Below are positions 53,765-62,438 of a DNA stretch of 64,000 nucleotides, in pieces. Location of the stretch: positions 310,001 to 374,000 of the forward strand of contig NZ_BJXA01000002.1 of NCBI RefSeq assembly GCF_007990755.1. The letters are read 5' to 3'. The notes beneath the pieces were generated by a model that saw nothing but the letters and a program-made list of their open reading frames with translations, was not told the origin of the DNA and ran no database searches. This stretch comes from Nocardia ninae NBRC 108245. GTDB lineage: Bacteria; Actinomycetota; Actinomycetes; Mycobacteriales; Mycobacteriaceae. The position numbers were made by a program, and so were the translations under genes. The number at the start of each line of letters is the position of its first letter. Within the stretch, counting starts at the first letter, position 1.

Positions 53765-54832
53765 ATGAACTCGGATGTCGGTAAGCGTCCCCGCCAGATC
53801 AAGTGCGTGGTCTGGGATCTGGACCATACCCTGTGGGACGGTGTCCTGCTGGAGAACGCCACGGTCACCGATCTCAAGGCCGGGATCCGGGAAACCATTG
53901 CCACGCTGGACGAACGCGGGATCCTGCACTCGGTCGCCAGTCGCAACGATCCGGAGATCGCGCTGGCCAAGCTCACCGAGCTGGGGATCGCCGAATATTT
54001 CCTGTACCCGCAGATCGGGTGGGACAACAAGTCCGCCTCGGTCGCGGCGATCGCCGAGCGGCTCAATATCGGGATCGACACGCTCGCCTTCGTCGACGAT
54101 CAGGAGCTCGAACGCGATGAGGTCCGGTTCGCCCATCCCGAGGTGCTCTGCATCGACGCCGTGGATGCGATGTCCCTGGTGGACCGGCCGGAATTCCAGC
54201 CGAAGCACGTGACCGCGGACTCGCGGATGCGCCGCCAGATGTACCGGGCGAGCATCGAGCGGACCACTGCGGAGGAACGGTTCTCCGGCACCAATGAGCA
54301 GTTCCTGGCCACCCTCGGTATGCGTTTCGCGATCAGTCCGGCCCGCGCCACCGACATCGGCCGGGCCGAGGAACTCGTCGTCCGGACCAATCAGCTGAAC
54401 TCGACGGGAATCATGTACTCGGCGCAAGAGCTTGCCGCCCTTGCCGAGTCCGACGACCACCTGCTGTTGATGGCCGAACTGGAAGACAAGTACGGGACCT
54501 ACGGGCAGATCGGTCTCGCGCTGGTGGAGCGCGGTGCCACGCAGTGGCGGCTGAAGCTGCTGCTCATGTCGTGCCGGGTGATCTCGCGCGGTGTCGGGAC
54601 GGTGCTGCTCAACCATGTGGTGCGGCTGGCCCAGGTCGAAGGTGCGCGGCTGGTTGCCGAATTCGTGCCCACCGATCGGAACCGAATCATGTACATCACT
54701 TACCGATTCGCCAATTTCGAGGAGATCGGCGAGGAGGACGGCGTCACGCTGCTGGGCGCTTCGACCACACCGCCACCGCATCCGCCGGACTATCTGACGG
54801 TAGAAACGGCCACCACGGCGGCCCGACTATGA
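53765..54832 (+). CDS. fkbH: FkbH-like glyceryl-ACP synthase (HAD superfamily)
   Basis: This 355-residue enzyme captures 1,3-bisphosphoglycerate, dephosphorylates it and attaches the glyceryl group to the discrete ACP. The HAD motif I is VVWDLDHTLWDGVL (nucleophile Asp and general acid Asp), followed by SVASRND (motif II), WDNKSASVAAIAERL (motif III Lys) and LAFVDDQELERDEVRF (motif IV acids). The C-terminal half is the GNAT-like domain typical of the family (VRTNQLNSTGIMYSAQEL). It completes the hydroxymalonyl-ACP set. No dedicated FkbG-type O-methyltransferase is adjacent. Confidence 0.92.
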   Translation: MNSDVGKRPRQIKCVVWDLDHTLWDGVLLENATVTDLKAGIRETIATLDERGILHSVASRNDPEIALAKLTELGIAEYFLYPQIGWDNKSASVAAIAERLNIGIDTLAFVDDQELERDEVRFAHPEVLCIDAVDAMSLVDRPEFQPKHVTADSRMRRQMYRASIERTTAEERFSGTNEQFLATLGMRFAISPARATDIGRAEELVVRTNQLNSTGIMYSAQELAALAESDDHLLLMAELEDKYGTYGQIGLALVERGATQWRLKLLLMSCRVISRGVGTVLLNHVVRLAQVEGARLVAEFVPTDRNRIMYITYRFANFEEIGEEDGVTLLGASTTPPPHPPDYLTVETATTAARL

Positions 54833-55587
54833 ATGCTCCCACCATCGATACGCGCAAATGGATGCCGTACCCGCCGATCGGCGGCGCGGCGACGACCCTG
54901 TACTGCCTGCCGCACGCCGGGGCGGGGGCCTCGACCTACCTGCCGTGGCGCAAACTGCTGCACCCCGATATCGACGTGGTGCCGCTGCAGCCGCCGGGGC
55001 GCGAAATGCGCATGCGGGACGAGCCTTTCGAGCACCTGACCCCGCTGCTGGACGACCTGCTCGCGGCAATGGAGGGTGCGTGGCGGGCACCGTTCGTGCT
55101 GTTCGGGCACAGCTTGGGCGCGCTCATCGCCTACGAATTGGCGCGTCGGCTCTCCGCGGGCGCGGGGCCGCGGCCGGCGCGGCTGATCGTGTCCGGACGC
55201 CGTGGGCCGCAACATCCTTCGCGGTTGCCGTGGATCCGATTCGCCTCGGACGAGATGCTGCTGGATATCGTGCGGATGCTCGGCGGCACCCCGGCGGAGG
55301 TGCTCGCCGACGAGCAGATGCGGGAGTCGGTCCTGACGCTGACGCGGGCGGATCTGGGGGTCGACCAGACGTATGTGTATCGGCCGGACCCGCCGCTCGA
55401 TATCCCGATCACCGTGCTGAGCGGCAGCGCCGATCCGCACGTCAACGCGACCGAGCTCGAGCAGTGGCACGAGTGCGGCTCGGCCGGGGTCGACATCCGG
55501 ATGGTGCCCGGCGGGCACTTCTTCCCGATCTCGCACCGCGACGCCGCACTGCGTCACGTCCGGGACTGTGTGGTGGGGTCGCCATGA
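54829..55587 (+). CDS. Type II thioesterase
   Basis: This 252-residue alpha/beta hydrolase of the RifR/GrsT class overlaps the FkbH-like gene by ATGA. It shows CLPHAGAGASTYLPWRKLL, PLQPPGREMRM, FVLFGHSLGALIAYELARR (nucleophile Ser about 96), an Asp-containing SGSADPHV and MVPGGHFF (catalytic His). Such enzymes clear mis-primed carriers. Because the neighbouring PKS lacks its own thioesterase, it could also take part in release (inference). Confidence 0.88.
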   Translation: MNAPTIDTRKWMPYPPIGGAATTLYCLPHAGAGASTYLPWRKLLHPDIDVVPLQPPGREMRMRDEPFEHLTPLLDDLLAAMEGAWRAPFVLFGHSLGALIAYELARRLSAGAGPRPARLIVSGRRGPQHPSRLPWIRFASDEMLLDIVRMLGGTPAEVLADEQMRESVLTLTRADLGVDQTYVYRPDPPLDIPITVLSGSADPHVNATELEQWHECGSAGVDIRMVPGGHFFPISHRDAALRHVRDCVVGSP

Positions 55588-56321
55588 TCGGTGGCACCGT
55601 CTTGCGGCGGACGATCGCCTCCGACGAGGTCGAACTGTGGTGGGTGCGGCTGACGGGTGAGCACTCCGCCGAGGATCGCCGGGTGTTGTCCGCCGGGGAG
55701 TTCGTGCGCAGCACCCGGTTCGACACCGCCGAGTTCACGGCCGACTTCATTCGTACCCGAGCCGCGCTGCGGCGGGTGCTTTCGGCCTATACGGGCAGTC
55801 TCCCCGAGGACCTCGTCTTCGCTACCGGACGTCACGGGAAGCCGGAATTGGCCGACAGTACAACGGCATTCAATCTCACACACACCCACGGGCTCGCTGT
55901 CGTCGCTGTAGCAGGGGCGGGATCGATCGGCGTCGACGTCGAGTCGGTCGACACCGATTTCGACCTGGACGGGCTGGCGCCACGGGTGCTCACAACGCGC
56001 GAAGCCGCCGGGGTAGGCACCGATCGGCGGCGATTTCTGCACCACTGGGTGGCTAAGGAGAGCTACCTGAAGTGGTTGGGTAGCGGACTGACGGTGTCGC
56101 CCGACGCGATCGAGTTGCGCGCCGATCATCAAGGCCGTGCCGTCATCGCGGCCGTCGATGGCGACCTGCCGACGGCGTACGTCCAGCATTTCGGCCTGAA
56201 CTCGTGGCACGCCGGTGCCTTCGTCGGCGATCACCCCGAACCTCGTTTCACGCTGCGCCCGGCCGAATCGGTCTGTGTCGCAGCGAATCTCCGTCGCCGG
56301 ACCTCAGGAGTGCAAGCATGA
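55584..56321 (+). CDS. Sfp-type 4'-phosphopantetheinyl transferase
   Basis: This 245-residue enzyme activates carrier proteins. Motifs are RHGKPEL, FNLTHTHGLAVVAV, GSIGVDVESVDTD (Mg-binding acids) and HHWVAKESYLKWLGSGL (W..KE signature). It overlaps both neighbours by four bases, so it is made together with the PKS and carrier it should modify. Confidence 0.9.
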   Translation: MIGGTVLRRTIASDEVELWWVRLTGEHSAEDRRVLSAGEFVRSTRFDTAEFTADFIRTRAALRRVLSAYTGSLPEDLVFATGRHGKPELADSTTAFNLTHTHGLAVVAVAGAGSIGVDVESVDTDFDLDGLAPRVLTTREAAGVGTDRRRFLHHWVAKESYLKWLGSGLTVSPDAIELRADHQGRAVIAAVDGDLPTAYVQHFGLNSWHAGAFVGDHPEPRFTLRPAESVCVAANLRRRTSGVQA

Positions 56322-58033
56322 CAACCAATTCCCCGGTCGAACCGGCCACCCTCGTCGAGCTGCTGACCATGCGCGCCGCCGCCACGCCGGACGAGGTGCG
56401 TTTCCGTCACCTGGGCGACGGTGACGAGGTCACCGCGACACTGACCTTGCCGGAGCTCGACCGCAGCGCCCGTGCCGTCGCCGCGCATCTGGCGGGGATC
56501 ACGCAGCCGGGGGAGCGGGCGCTGCTGCTCTATGCCCCCGGCCTGGAATTCGTTGTCGCGTATTACGGATGCCTCTATGCCGGTGTGATCGCGGTGCCGG
56601 TGGCGCCGCCGCAGCCGAACAAGCTGGCGGACAGCCTGGCGCGACTGGCTTCCATCACCGCCAATTCCGGTGCACGGCTGCTGCTCACCGGTGCCGAGAT
56701 CGAGCCGCTGCTCACCCCGGTGCTGGCCGAGGCCGATGGCTTCGCGGGGCTGCGCACCGTGATCACCGACCGCATCGATCTCGCCGAGGCGGACGGTTAC
56801 CGCGATCCGGGCGTCACGGCGGACAGCGTTGCACACCTGCAGTATTCGTCCGGGTCGACCGGGGAACCGAAGGGAGTCGTGCTCACGCACCGCAACGTCC
56901 TCGCCAACCTGCGGCTGGTCACCGATGAGATCGGCGCCGGTGTCGGGGTGGCCTGGTTGCCGACCTTCCACGACATGGGTTTGCTCAGCATGGTCACCTA
57001 TCCGGTGTACAGCGGCTCGACCGTGATCAGTATGTCGCCCTTGGCATTTGTGCAGCGGCCCGCACGCTGGATCGCGGCGATGTCCCGGTTCGGGGCCACG
57101 CACACCGTCGCCCCGAACTTCTCCTTCGGGCTCGCCGTGCGGCGGGTGCCTGCCGAGCAGGTCGGCAATTACGACCTGTCACCGCTGCGGGTGGCGCTCT
57201 GCGGTGCGGAACCCGTGCGTGCGGAGACCATGGCCACCTTCGCGGACCACTTCCGCGCGGCAGGCTTCGACGCACACAGCCTGTTCCCGTGCTACGGCCT
57301 CGCCGAGGCGACGCTGCTGGTGACCGGCGGCCCGGCCGGCAGCGGACTCACCACGGTCGAGGTCGACCCGACCGCGCTGGCCAAGGGGCGGGTGGAGCCG
57401 GTGGGCGGCGGTGGCCGCCGGTTGGTGGCCAGTGGTCAGCTCAACGATGCCTACGAACTCGTCCTCGCCGACACCGAGACGCTGACGCCGCTGCCGGAAG
57501 GTCAGGTCGGCGAGATCTGCCTGCGCGGCGACAGCATCGGCAAGGGGTACTGGGACGCACCGGAGGCGGTGGCCGCCACCTTCGCCGCCACCGTCACCGG
57601 TCGCACCGGGCACTTCCTGCGCACCGGTGATCTCGGCTTCGTGCACGAGGGACAGCTGTACGTCACCGGGCGCAGCAAAGACCTCATCATCGTGGACGGC
57701 TACAACCACTACCCGTCCGATATCGAAGCCTCCGCGATGTACTCGCATCCGGCACTGCGCCCCGACCGCTGCGTGGCGTTCCAGGTGCTGGACAGCGACG
57801 AACCCGCTCTGGTCGTGGTCGCCGAGGTGAACCGCGGCGAGAACCCCGACGCTACCGCCAAGGACGAGATCGTCACGGCCGTGCGTCGAGCGGTCGGTGA
57901 GCATCACGGATTGCGGCTCAACGACGTGGTGCTGGTGACGACCGGCTCGGTGCCGCTGACCTCCAGTGGCAAGATCCGCCGCTACGCGGTCCGCGAGCAG
58001 TATCGAGACGGTGCGCTGACCGTGCTGCCCTGA
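56318..58033 (+). CDS. Fatty-acyl-AMP ligase (FAAL)
   Basis: This is a 571-residue adenylate-forming enzyme of the FAAL branch. P-loop LQYSSGSTGEPKGVVLTHRN, WLPTFHDMGLLSM and the RPARWIAAMSRFGATHTVAPNF region are typical. LFPCYGLAEATLLVTGG and FLRTGDLGFVHEGQLYVTGRSKDLIIVDGYNHYPSDIE, the latter with the FAAL-type hinge, support it. FAALs load fatty acids onto carriers instead of CoA. It is the last gene of the operon and most probably primes the N-terminal carrier of the ACP-KS-AT-KR-ACP synthase. The chain length is unknown. The acid could come from the reducing PKS. Confidence 0.9.
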   Translation: MTTNSPVEPATLVELLTMRAAATPDEVRFRHLGDGDEVTATLTLPELDRSARAVAAHLAGITQPGERALLLYAPGLEFVVAYYGCLYAGVIAVPVAPPQPNKLADSLARLASITANSGARLLLTGAEIEPLLTPVLAEADGFAGLRTVITDRIDLAEADGYRDPGVTADSVAHLQYSSGSTGEPKGVVLTHRNVLANLRLVTDEIGAGVGVAWLPTFHDMGLLSMVTYPVYSGSTVISMSPLAFVQRPARWIAAMSRFGATHTVAPNFSFGLAVRRVPAEQVGNYDLSPLRVALCGAEPVRAETMATFADHFRAAGFDAHSLFPCYGLAEATLLVTGGPAGSGLTTVEVDPTALAKGRVEPVGGGGRRLVASGQLNDAYELVLADTETLTPLPEGQVGEICLRGDSIGKGYWDAPEAVAATFAATVTGRTGHFLRTGDLGFVHEGQLYVTGRSKDLIIVDGYNHYPSDIEASAMYSHPALRPDRCVAFQVLDSDEPALVVVAEVNRGENPDATAKDEIVTAVRRAVGEHHGLRLNDVVLVTTGSVPLTSSGKIRRYAVREQYRDGALTVLP

Positions 58034-58103
58034 TCACGTTCGTGGCCGCCGCGGCTTCCGGTCTGGGCTGTTTCACCTGTGCCGGACAGGGAACGCAGTA
58101 CCG

Positions 58104-59537
58104 ATGAAGGACGAGTTGGAACGCGAAAGTAAATGGGAAGTCGACCCGGCCTGCACGCTGCCGACGCTCGATGATCTCGTCCCCGAGAGCAGGGTCGAGA
58201 TAACACAGGTCGAGCTGACGAGCACGTACTTCGACACCCCGGACCACGACCTGCTCGCCCAGAACGTCACCTTGCGCCGCCGTGCGGGGGCCGACGAGTC
58301 CGGCTGGCAGCTGAAGGTCCCGCAGGCGGACGGCCGCGTCGAACTGACCGCCGCGCTGTCCGACGACCTGCCGCGTGAACTCGCCGAGCTGGTCACCGGC
58401 GTCGCGCTGGGCAAGGAACTGGCCCCGGTCACCACGATTCATACCGTGCGCACACGGCATCGCGTCTTCGGCGCGGACGGCGAACTGGTCGCCGAGGTCG
58501 ATGACGACACGGTGCACACGACGCCCGCCGAGCAGGATGCGGACCCCCTCGACTGGCGTGAGATCGAGATCGAACTCGGCCCGCAAACCGACACCGCCCC
58601 AACAGTATTGGTGGATCGCCTGATCCAGGCGGGCGCACGGCCGTCGACGTATCCGTCCAAGCTGTCTCGGGTGCTGCCCGCGCGGTCCGGGCCGAAGATC
58701 AGTACCGATGCCGAACGCGCGATCTACGACTACATGACGGCCCAGATCGACACGATGTTCGCCGGCGACATCGCGCTGCGCCGCGGCGAGAACCCGATCC
58801 ACGACACCCGGGTCGCGTCCCGGCGCCTGCGCAGCACGCTGCGCGTATTCGGCAAGTTGTTGGACACCTCGGCGATCGCCGACATCGAGGACGAGCTGAA
58901 GTGGTACGCGGGCCTGCTCGGCGAGGTACGTGACTGCCAGGTGCAACGCCGCCACCTCGCCGACAAGATCAGCGAACTACCCCTCGAACTCGTGCTCGGC
59001 CCGGTTGCCACGCGCATCGACACCACCCTGCTCAGCAAGCAGCTCACCAGCCGCAAGGAGCTCGCCGAGGCCATGAACTCCCCGCGCTACCTGACACTCC
59101 TTGCGACGCTGCGCGAATGGAAGTCGAATCCGCCCCTCGGCCCGCGGATCAAGGGTCGAAAGCTGGTCCAGCGCGCCGACCGTGCCGCCCGCAAAGCCGA
59201 TCGCCGCCTCGCGGCCGCGCTCGAGGATCAGCGCGACGAGTCCTTGCACCGCGCTCGCAAGGCCGCCAAACGCGCCCGCTACGCCGCCGAACTACACGCA
59301 CCGGTCCGCGAACGCGCCCAGGCGAAGTCGAATATCAAGCATTACAAGCAAATCCAACGTGTGCTCGGCGACCACAACGACAGCGTCGTCTCCGCTGCCT
59401 TCCTCTGGCGCACCGCGACCGCGGCGGGCACCGCGGCCGATGAGAACGGCTTCACCTTCGGCCTGCTGTACGCCAACGAGAAGCACGCGGCGGCCGACGC
59501 ACGAGAAAAGATCGCCGAGATCGCTGCTGCCAGGTAA
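58104..59537 (+). CDS. CYTH and CHAD domain protein
   Basis: This is a 477-residue protein. The N-terminal CYTH domain (1-195) has the ExExK signature as ERESK (6-10) and strands such as TYFDTPDHDLLAQNVTLRRR. The C-terminal CHAD domain (215-470) has conserved histidine/basic helices (NPIHDTRVASRRLRSTLRVF, ESLHRARKAAKRARYAAEL). CYTH enzymes hydrolyse triphosphates such as inorganic triphosphate; CHAD domains bind polyphosphate. This looks like ordinary chromosomal metabolism and marks the right side of the cluster. Confidence 0.9.
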   Translation: MKDELERESKWEVDPACTLPTLDDLVPESRVEITQVELTSTYFDTPDHDLLAQNVTLRRRAGADESGWQLKVPQADGRVELTAALSDDLPRELAELVTGVALGKELAPVTTIHTVRTRHRVFGADGELVAEVDDDTVHTTPAEQDADPLDWREIEIELGPQTDTAPTVLVDRLIQAGARPSTYPSKLSRVLPARSGPKISTDAERAIYDYMTAQIDTMFAGDIALRRGENPIHDTRVASRRLRSTLRVFGKLLDTSAIADIEDELKWYAGLLGEVRDCQVQRRHLADKISELPLELVLGPVATRIDTTLLSKQLTSRKELAEAMNSPRYLTLLATLREWKSNPPLGPRIKGRKLVQRADRAARKADRRLAAALEDQRDESLHRARKAAKRARYAAELHAPVRERAQAKSNIKHYKQIQRVLGDHNDSVVSAAFLWRTATAAGTAADENGFTFGLLYANEKHAAADAREKIAEIAAAR

Positions 59538-59568
59538 AGAGGCGGCCCCTGTGAACTCCTGTGGTGCT

Positions 59569-60453
59569 TCAAGACTCGCGGGAGGTGGGGATGTCGAGGA
59601 TGCCGAGGAAGGCGCTGGCGGCCGGGGTGCGGGTGGCGGCGTTCCAGATGACGTACTCGACTCGTGTTGGCGCGTCTGTGATTTCGATCGTGACGACGTC
59701 GGTGAGACGGGGGGCATAGGCGGCGGGCAGCATGGCGATGGCCAGTCCGGGGGCGACCAGCCGGGTGATGTAGTCGGCGGTGGTGACCTCGAAGGCGACG
59801 TCGCGGGTGAGGCCGGCCGCGGCGAAGGCTTGGTCGGATTGGCTGCGGCCCGCGGTGCCGGCCGGCAGGTCCACGAAGACTTCGGTGGCGAGCCTGCGCA
59901 GGTCGGCGGTGGGCTCGGCGGCGAGGGCGTGGTCGGGGGCGACGACGGCCACCAGCCGGTCGCGGGCCAGTTCGTGCACCGCGACGCCGTGCGGGCGTGC
60001 GGTGGTCGGCAGTCCGAGGAAGGCGACGTCGAGCGTGCCGTGCTCGACCTGGTCGATCAGGTCGTCGCTGGCGCCGACCCGCAAACTGATGCGCACGTGT
60101 GGGTAGCGCGCACGGAAGTCGCGCAGGGCCTCGGGAATATCGACCGCGGCGACGGTAGGGATCAGACCGACCGCTAGGCGGCCGCGGATCTCGCCGACGG
60201 CAGCGGCCACCTCGGCGGCCGCCCGGTCGGCGGCGTCCAGGCATTGGCGGGCCGCGGGCAGGAACGCCGCCCCGGCCGGGGTCAGCCGCACCCGGCGGCT
60301 GGTGCGCTCGAACAGTCGTGCGCCGAGTTCCTTTTCCAGCCGGGCGATTTGGTGGCTGAGCGCCGACTGAACCACCAGGCAGCGCTCGGCGGCCCGGGTG
60401 AAGCTGTTCGTCTCGGCGACGGCGAGGACGTAGCGCATCTGCTGGAGCTCCAT
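59569..60453 (-). CDS. LysR-family transcriptional regulator
   Basis: This is a 294-residue regulator. The N-terminal winged HTH is MRYVLAVAETNSFTRAAERC and SALSHQIARLEKELGARLFERTSR, followed by a linker helix and a periplasmic-binding-like effector domain (GRLAVGLIPTVAAVDIP, VAFLGLPTTA). It is divergent from the secreted propeller-like protein, which it may control from the 111-base space between them. It is a local regulator with no sign of a link to the cluster. Confidence 0.88.
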   Translation of the reverse strand: MELQQMRYVLAVAETNSFTRAAERCLVVQSALSHQIARLEKELGARLFERTSRRVRLTPAGAAFLPAARQCLDAADRAAAEVAAAVGEIRGRLAVGLIPTVAAVDIPEALRDFRARYPHVRISLRVGASDDLIDQVEHGTLDVAFLGLPTTARPHGVAVHELARDRLVAVVAPDHALAAEPTADLRRLATEVFVDLPAGTAGRSQSDQAFAAAGLTRDVAFEVTTADYITRLVAPGLAIAMLPAAYAPRLTDVVTIEITDAPTRVEYVIWNAATRTPAASAFLGILDIPTSRES

Positions 60454-60564
60454 GGATCAATCTTGACTGGATATCAATCGGATGACAAACATGCATTGGA
60501 CTCATGGATCGTCGTCCAGCCAGACTGAGCGTATGAAAAGTGCAGCAGCGCAGGAGGTTCTGGG

Positions 60565-61500
60565 ATGAGACGGATGATCGGCATCGCGGTGGCGCTGGCC
60601 TGCGTCGGGGCGCTCGCCCCCGCGCCTGAGGCGACCGCCCGAGAACCGTTGTTTCCCATCACGATCGACCTACCGGCGGGGTTCCGGCCGGAGGGCATCG
60701 CGATCGGGCCGTGGCCGGTGGCCTATATCGGGTCGATGGCAGACGGCGCCATCTATCGAGCCGACCTGGTGACCGGCCAGGGAGCCGTGCTGAGTCCCGG
60801 ACGGGGTACGCAGGCCCTCGGTCTCCAACTCGACGACCGCGGCAGGCTTTTCGTCGCAGGCGGCACCGGGGGTGACGCCCGCATAGTGGACGCCGCCACC
60901 GGCGCGGTGCTGGCACGTTACCAATTCGCCACGCCGCCGGATACTTTCGTCAACGACGTGGTGCTGACGCCCTCAGGCGCGTGGTTCACCGACTCGCGCG
61001 CACCGGTGCTCTACCACCTGCCGATCGGCCCGGACGGCGCCTTGCCGTCACCGGATGCGGTGGTGCGTGTCCCGCTGACCGGCGATATCGCCTATGTCCC
61101 AGAAGAATTCAACGCCAACGGTATTGTGCGTACTCCGGACGGCACGGCCCTGATCATCGTGCAGTCGGTGACCGGCCACCTGTTCCGGGCCGACCCGGCG
61201 ACCGGCGTCACCCGGCGTGTGGATCTCGGCGCCGAGTCGGTACCCCACGGCGACGGCATGCTGCTGCGCGGCAACAGTCTGCTCGTCGTACAGAACCGGC
61301 AGAACGCGATCGCCGTCATCGACCTCGACCCCGCCGGAACGAGCGGCACCGTCCAACAGCGACTCACGGATCCCCGCTTCGACGTGCCCGCCACCGTCGC
61401 CGCGTTCGGCGACCGCCTCTATCTGCCGAACGCCCGCTTCGACACGCCGCCGGAGCCGACCACGCCGTACACCGCCGTCGCGGTCGGCGATCCCTGGTAG
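60565..61500 (+). CDS. Secreted SMP-30/gluconolactonase-like beta-propeller protein
   Basis: This is a 311-residue exported protein with AGGAGG eight bases before the ATG. A signal peptide (about 1-25, ending EATA) precedes repeated propeller blades: FRPEGIAIGPWPVAYIGSMADGAIYRAD, ALGLQLDDRGRLFVAGGTG, VNDVVLTPSGAWFTDSRAP and FNANGIVRTPDGTALIIVQSV, with N/D residues where SMP-30 proteins bind Ca2+. It may be a lactonase or a non-enzymatic propeller outside the cell. Confidence 0.75.
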   Translation: MRRMIGIAVALACVGALAPAPEATAREPLFPITIDLPAGFRPEGIAIGPWPVAYIGSMADGAIYRADLVTGQGAVLSPGRGTQALGLQLDDRGRLFVAGGTGGDARIVDAATGAVLARYQFATPPDTFVNDVVLTPSGAWFTDSRAPVLYHLPIGPDGALPSPDAVVRVPLTGDIAYVPEEFNANGIVRTPDGTALIIVQSVTGHLFRADPATGVTRRVDLGAESVPHGDGMLLRGNSLLVVQNRQNAIAVIDLDPAGTSGTVQQRLTDPRFDVPATVAAFGDRLYLPNARFDTPPEPTTPYTAVAVGDPW

Positions 61501-61508
61501 CGGGCGCT

Positions 61509-62129
61509 TTACCCGGTGGTCTTCAGCTGACCGGTGTACGCGTCGACCTGCACCTCGTAGTCGTCATCGGTGGCGCCGGGCTGCTGGACATCGAACTCGT
61601 ACTGCGCCGAGTTGTCCTTGCCCTCGATCTTCCACTTCTCGATCGCGCCGGGGCGGGCCTTCGAGGCGGTGGCCATCGCGTCGTTCAGCGGCACCGCCCG
61701 GTCGTAGTCGACCGCCTTGCGGGTCCGTTCGGTGCCGCGCTCGTCCGCGTCCAGATTTTCCTTGTGCTCGGAGATGACCGCGCCGGAATCGGCGGCCAGC
61801 TGCACGGTGTATTTCTCCGTGTCGGAGAGCAGTTCCACCTTGTACACGTAGGTATTCCGGGTGTTGACGCCCTCGCGCTCCAGTTCGAGTTTCGACAGCG
61901 TGCCGTCGAAGTTCTTCTTGCCGGCGTTGAGGGCGTCGGTGGGGCTCACCGGGAACGAGTGGTGCGCCAGGTCGACCGGGGCCGCATCCGGCGCGTGGGA
62001 CGCGGTCGAACTACCGATCACCGACACCGCGGTGGTGGGATCGGCCGAGTCCTGTCCTGAGTCGTTACCGCACGACGCCGCTGCTACCGCCGCAGCGACC
62101 ACCATCGGCGTGATCAGTACCGCTTTCAT
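61509..62129 (-). CDS. PepSY-domain lipoprotein
   Basis: This 206-residue protein starts at ATG 62129 with AGAGGA upstream. The signal peptide ends with lipobox AAASC (Cys20). Two PepSY-like units follow: TDALNAGKKNFDGTLSKLELERE with VYKVELLSDTEKYTVQLAADSGAVI, and LNDAMATASKARPGAIEKWKIEG with YEFDVQQPG and YEVQVDAYTGQL. PepSY domains are thought to inhibit proteases or bind ligands at the cell surface. It is convergent with the propeller gene. Confidence 0.85.
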   Translation of the reverse strand: MKAVLITPMVVAAAVAAASCGNDSGQDSADPTTAVSVIGSSTASHAPDAAPVDLAHHSFPVSPTDALNAGKKNFDGTLSKLELEREGVNTRNTYVYKVELLSDTEKYTVQLAADSGAVISEHKENLDADERGTERTRKAVDYDRAVPLNDAMATASKARPGAIEKWKIEGKDNSAQYEFDVQQPGATDDDYEVQVDAYTGQLKTTG

Positions 62130-62438
62130 CGCTATTCCTCTCTGTCGAACAAGCCAACTTCGGAATGCGCGCAGCAATCGTCGGCGACGCCGCGACAGGG
62201 CCGGTATGCCCCGGGTATGCGGGCGCTAAACAATCGGGTCGAACGCGAGCGGCCGCGTCTGCCTGCCGAGCAGCGCGCCGGGTGCTTATCCGACAAGCGT
62301 TGATATTCATATCATCGTTCGACCGACGCCGAGGCGGCGGTTCCGGCGCTATTCTTACCTCAATTGATCATGCCCGGTGGGCGGGTGGCTCCCTCGGTGA
62401 GCCGCATATTCAATTCGAGTTCAGCAAGGAGCATGCCG
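62130..62438. other. Divergent intergenic region
   Basis: This 309-base stretch between the PepSY lipoprotein and the aminotransferase-like gene has no ORF of merit. It contains an inverted repeat TGATAT-TC-ATATCA (62301-62314), a candidate operator. Nothing else was recognised. Confidence 0.5.
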
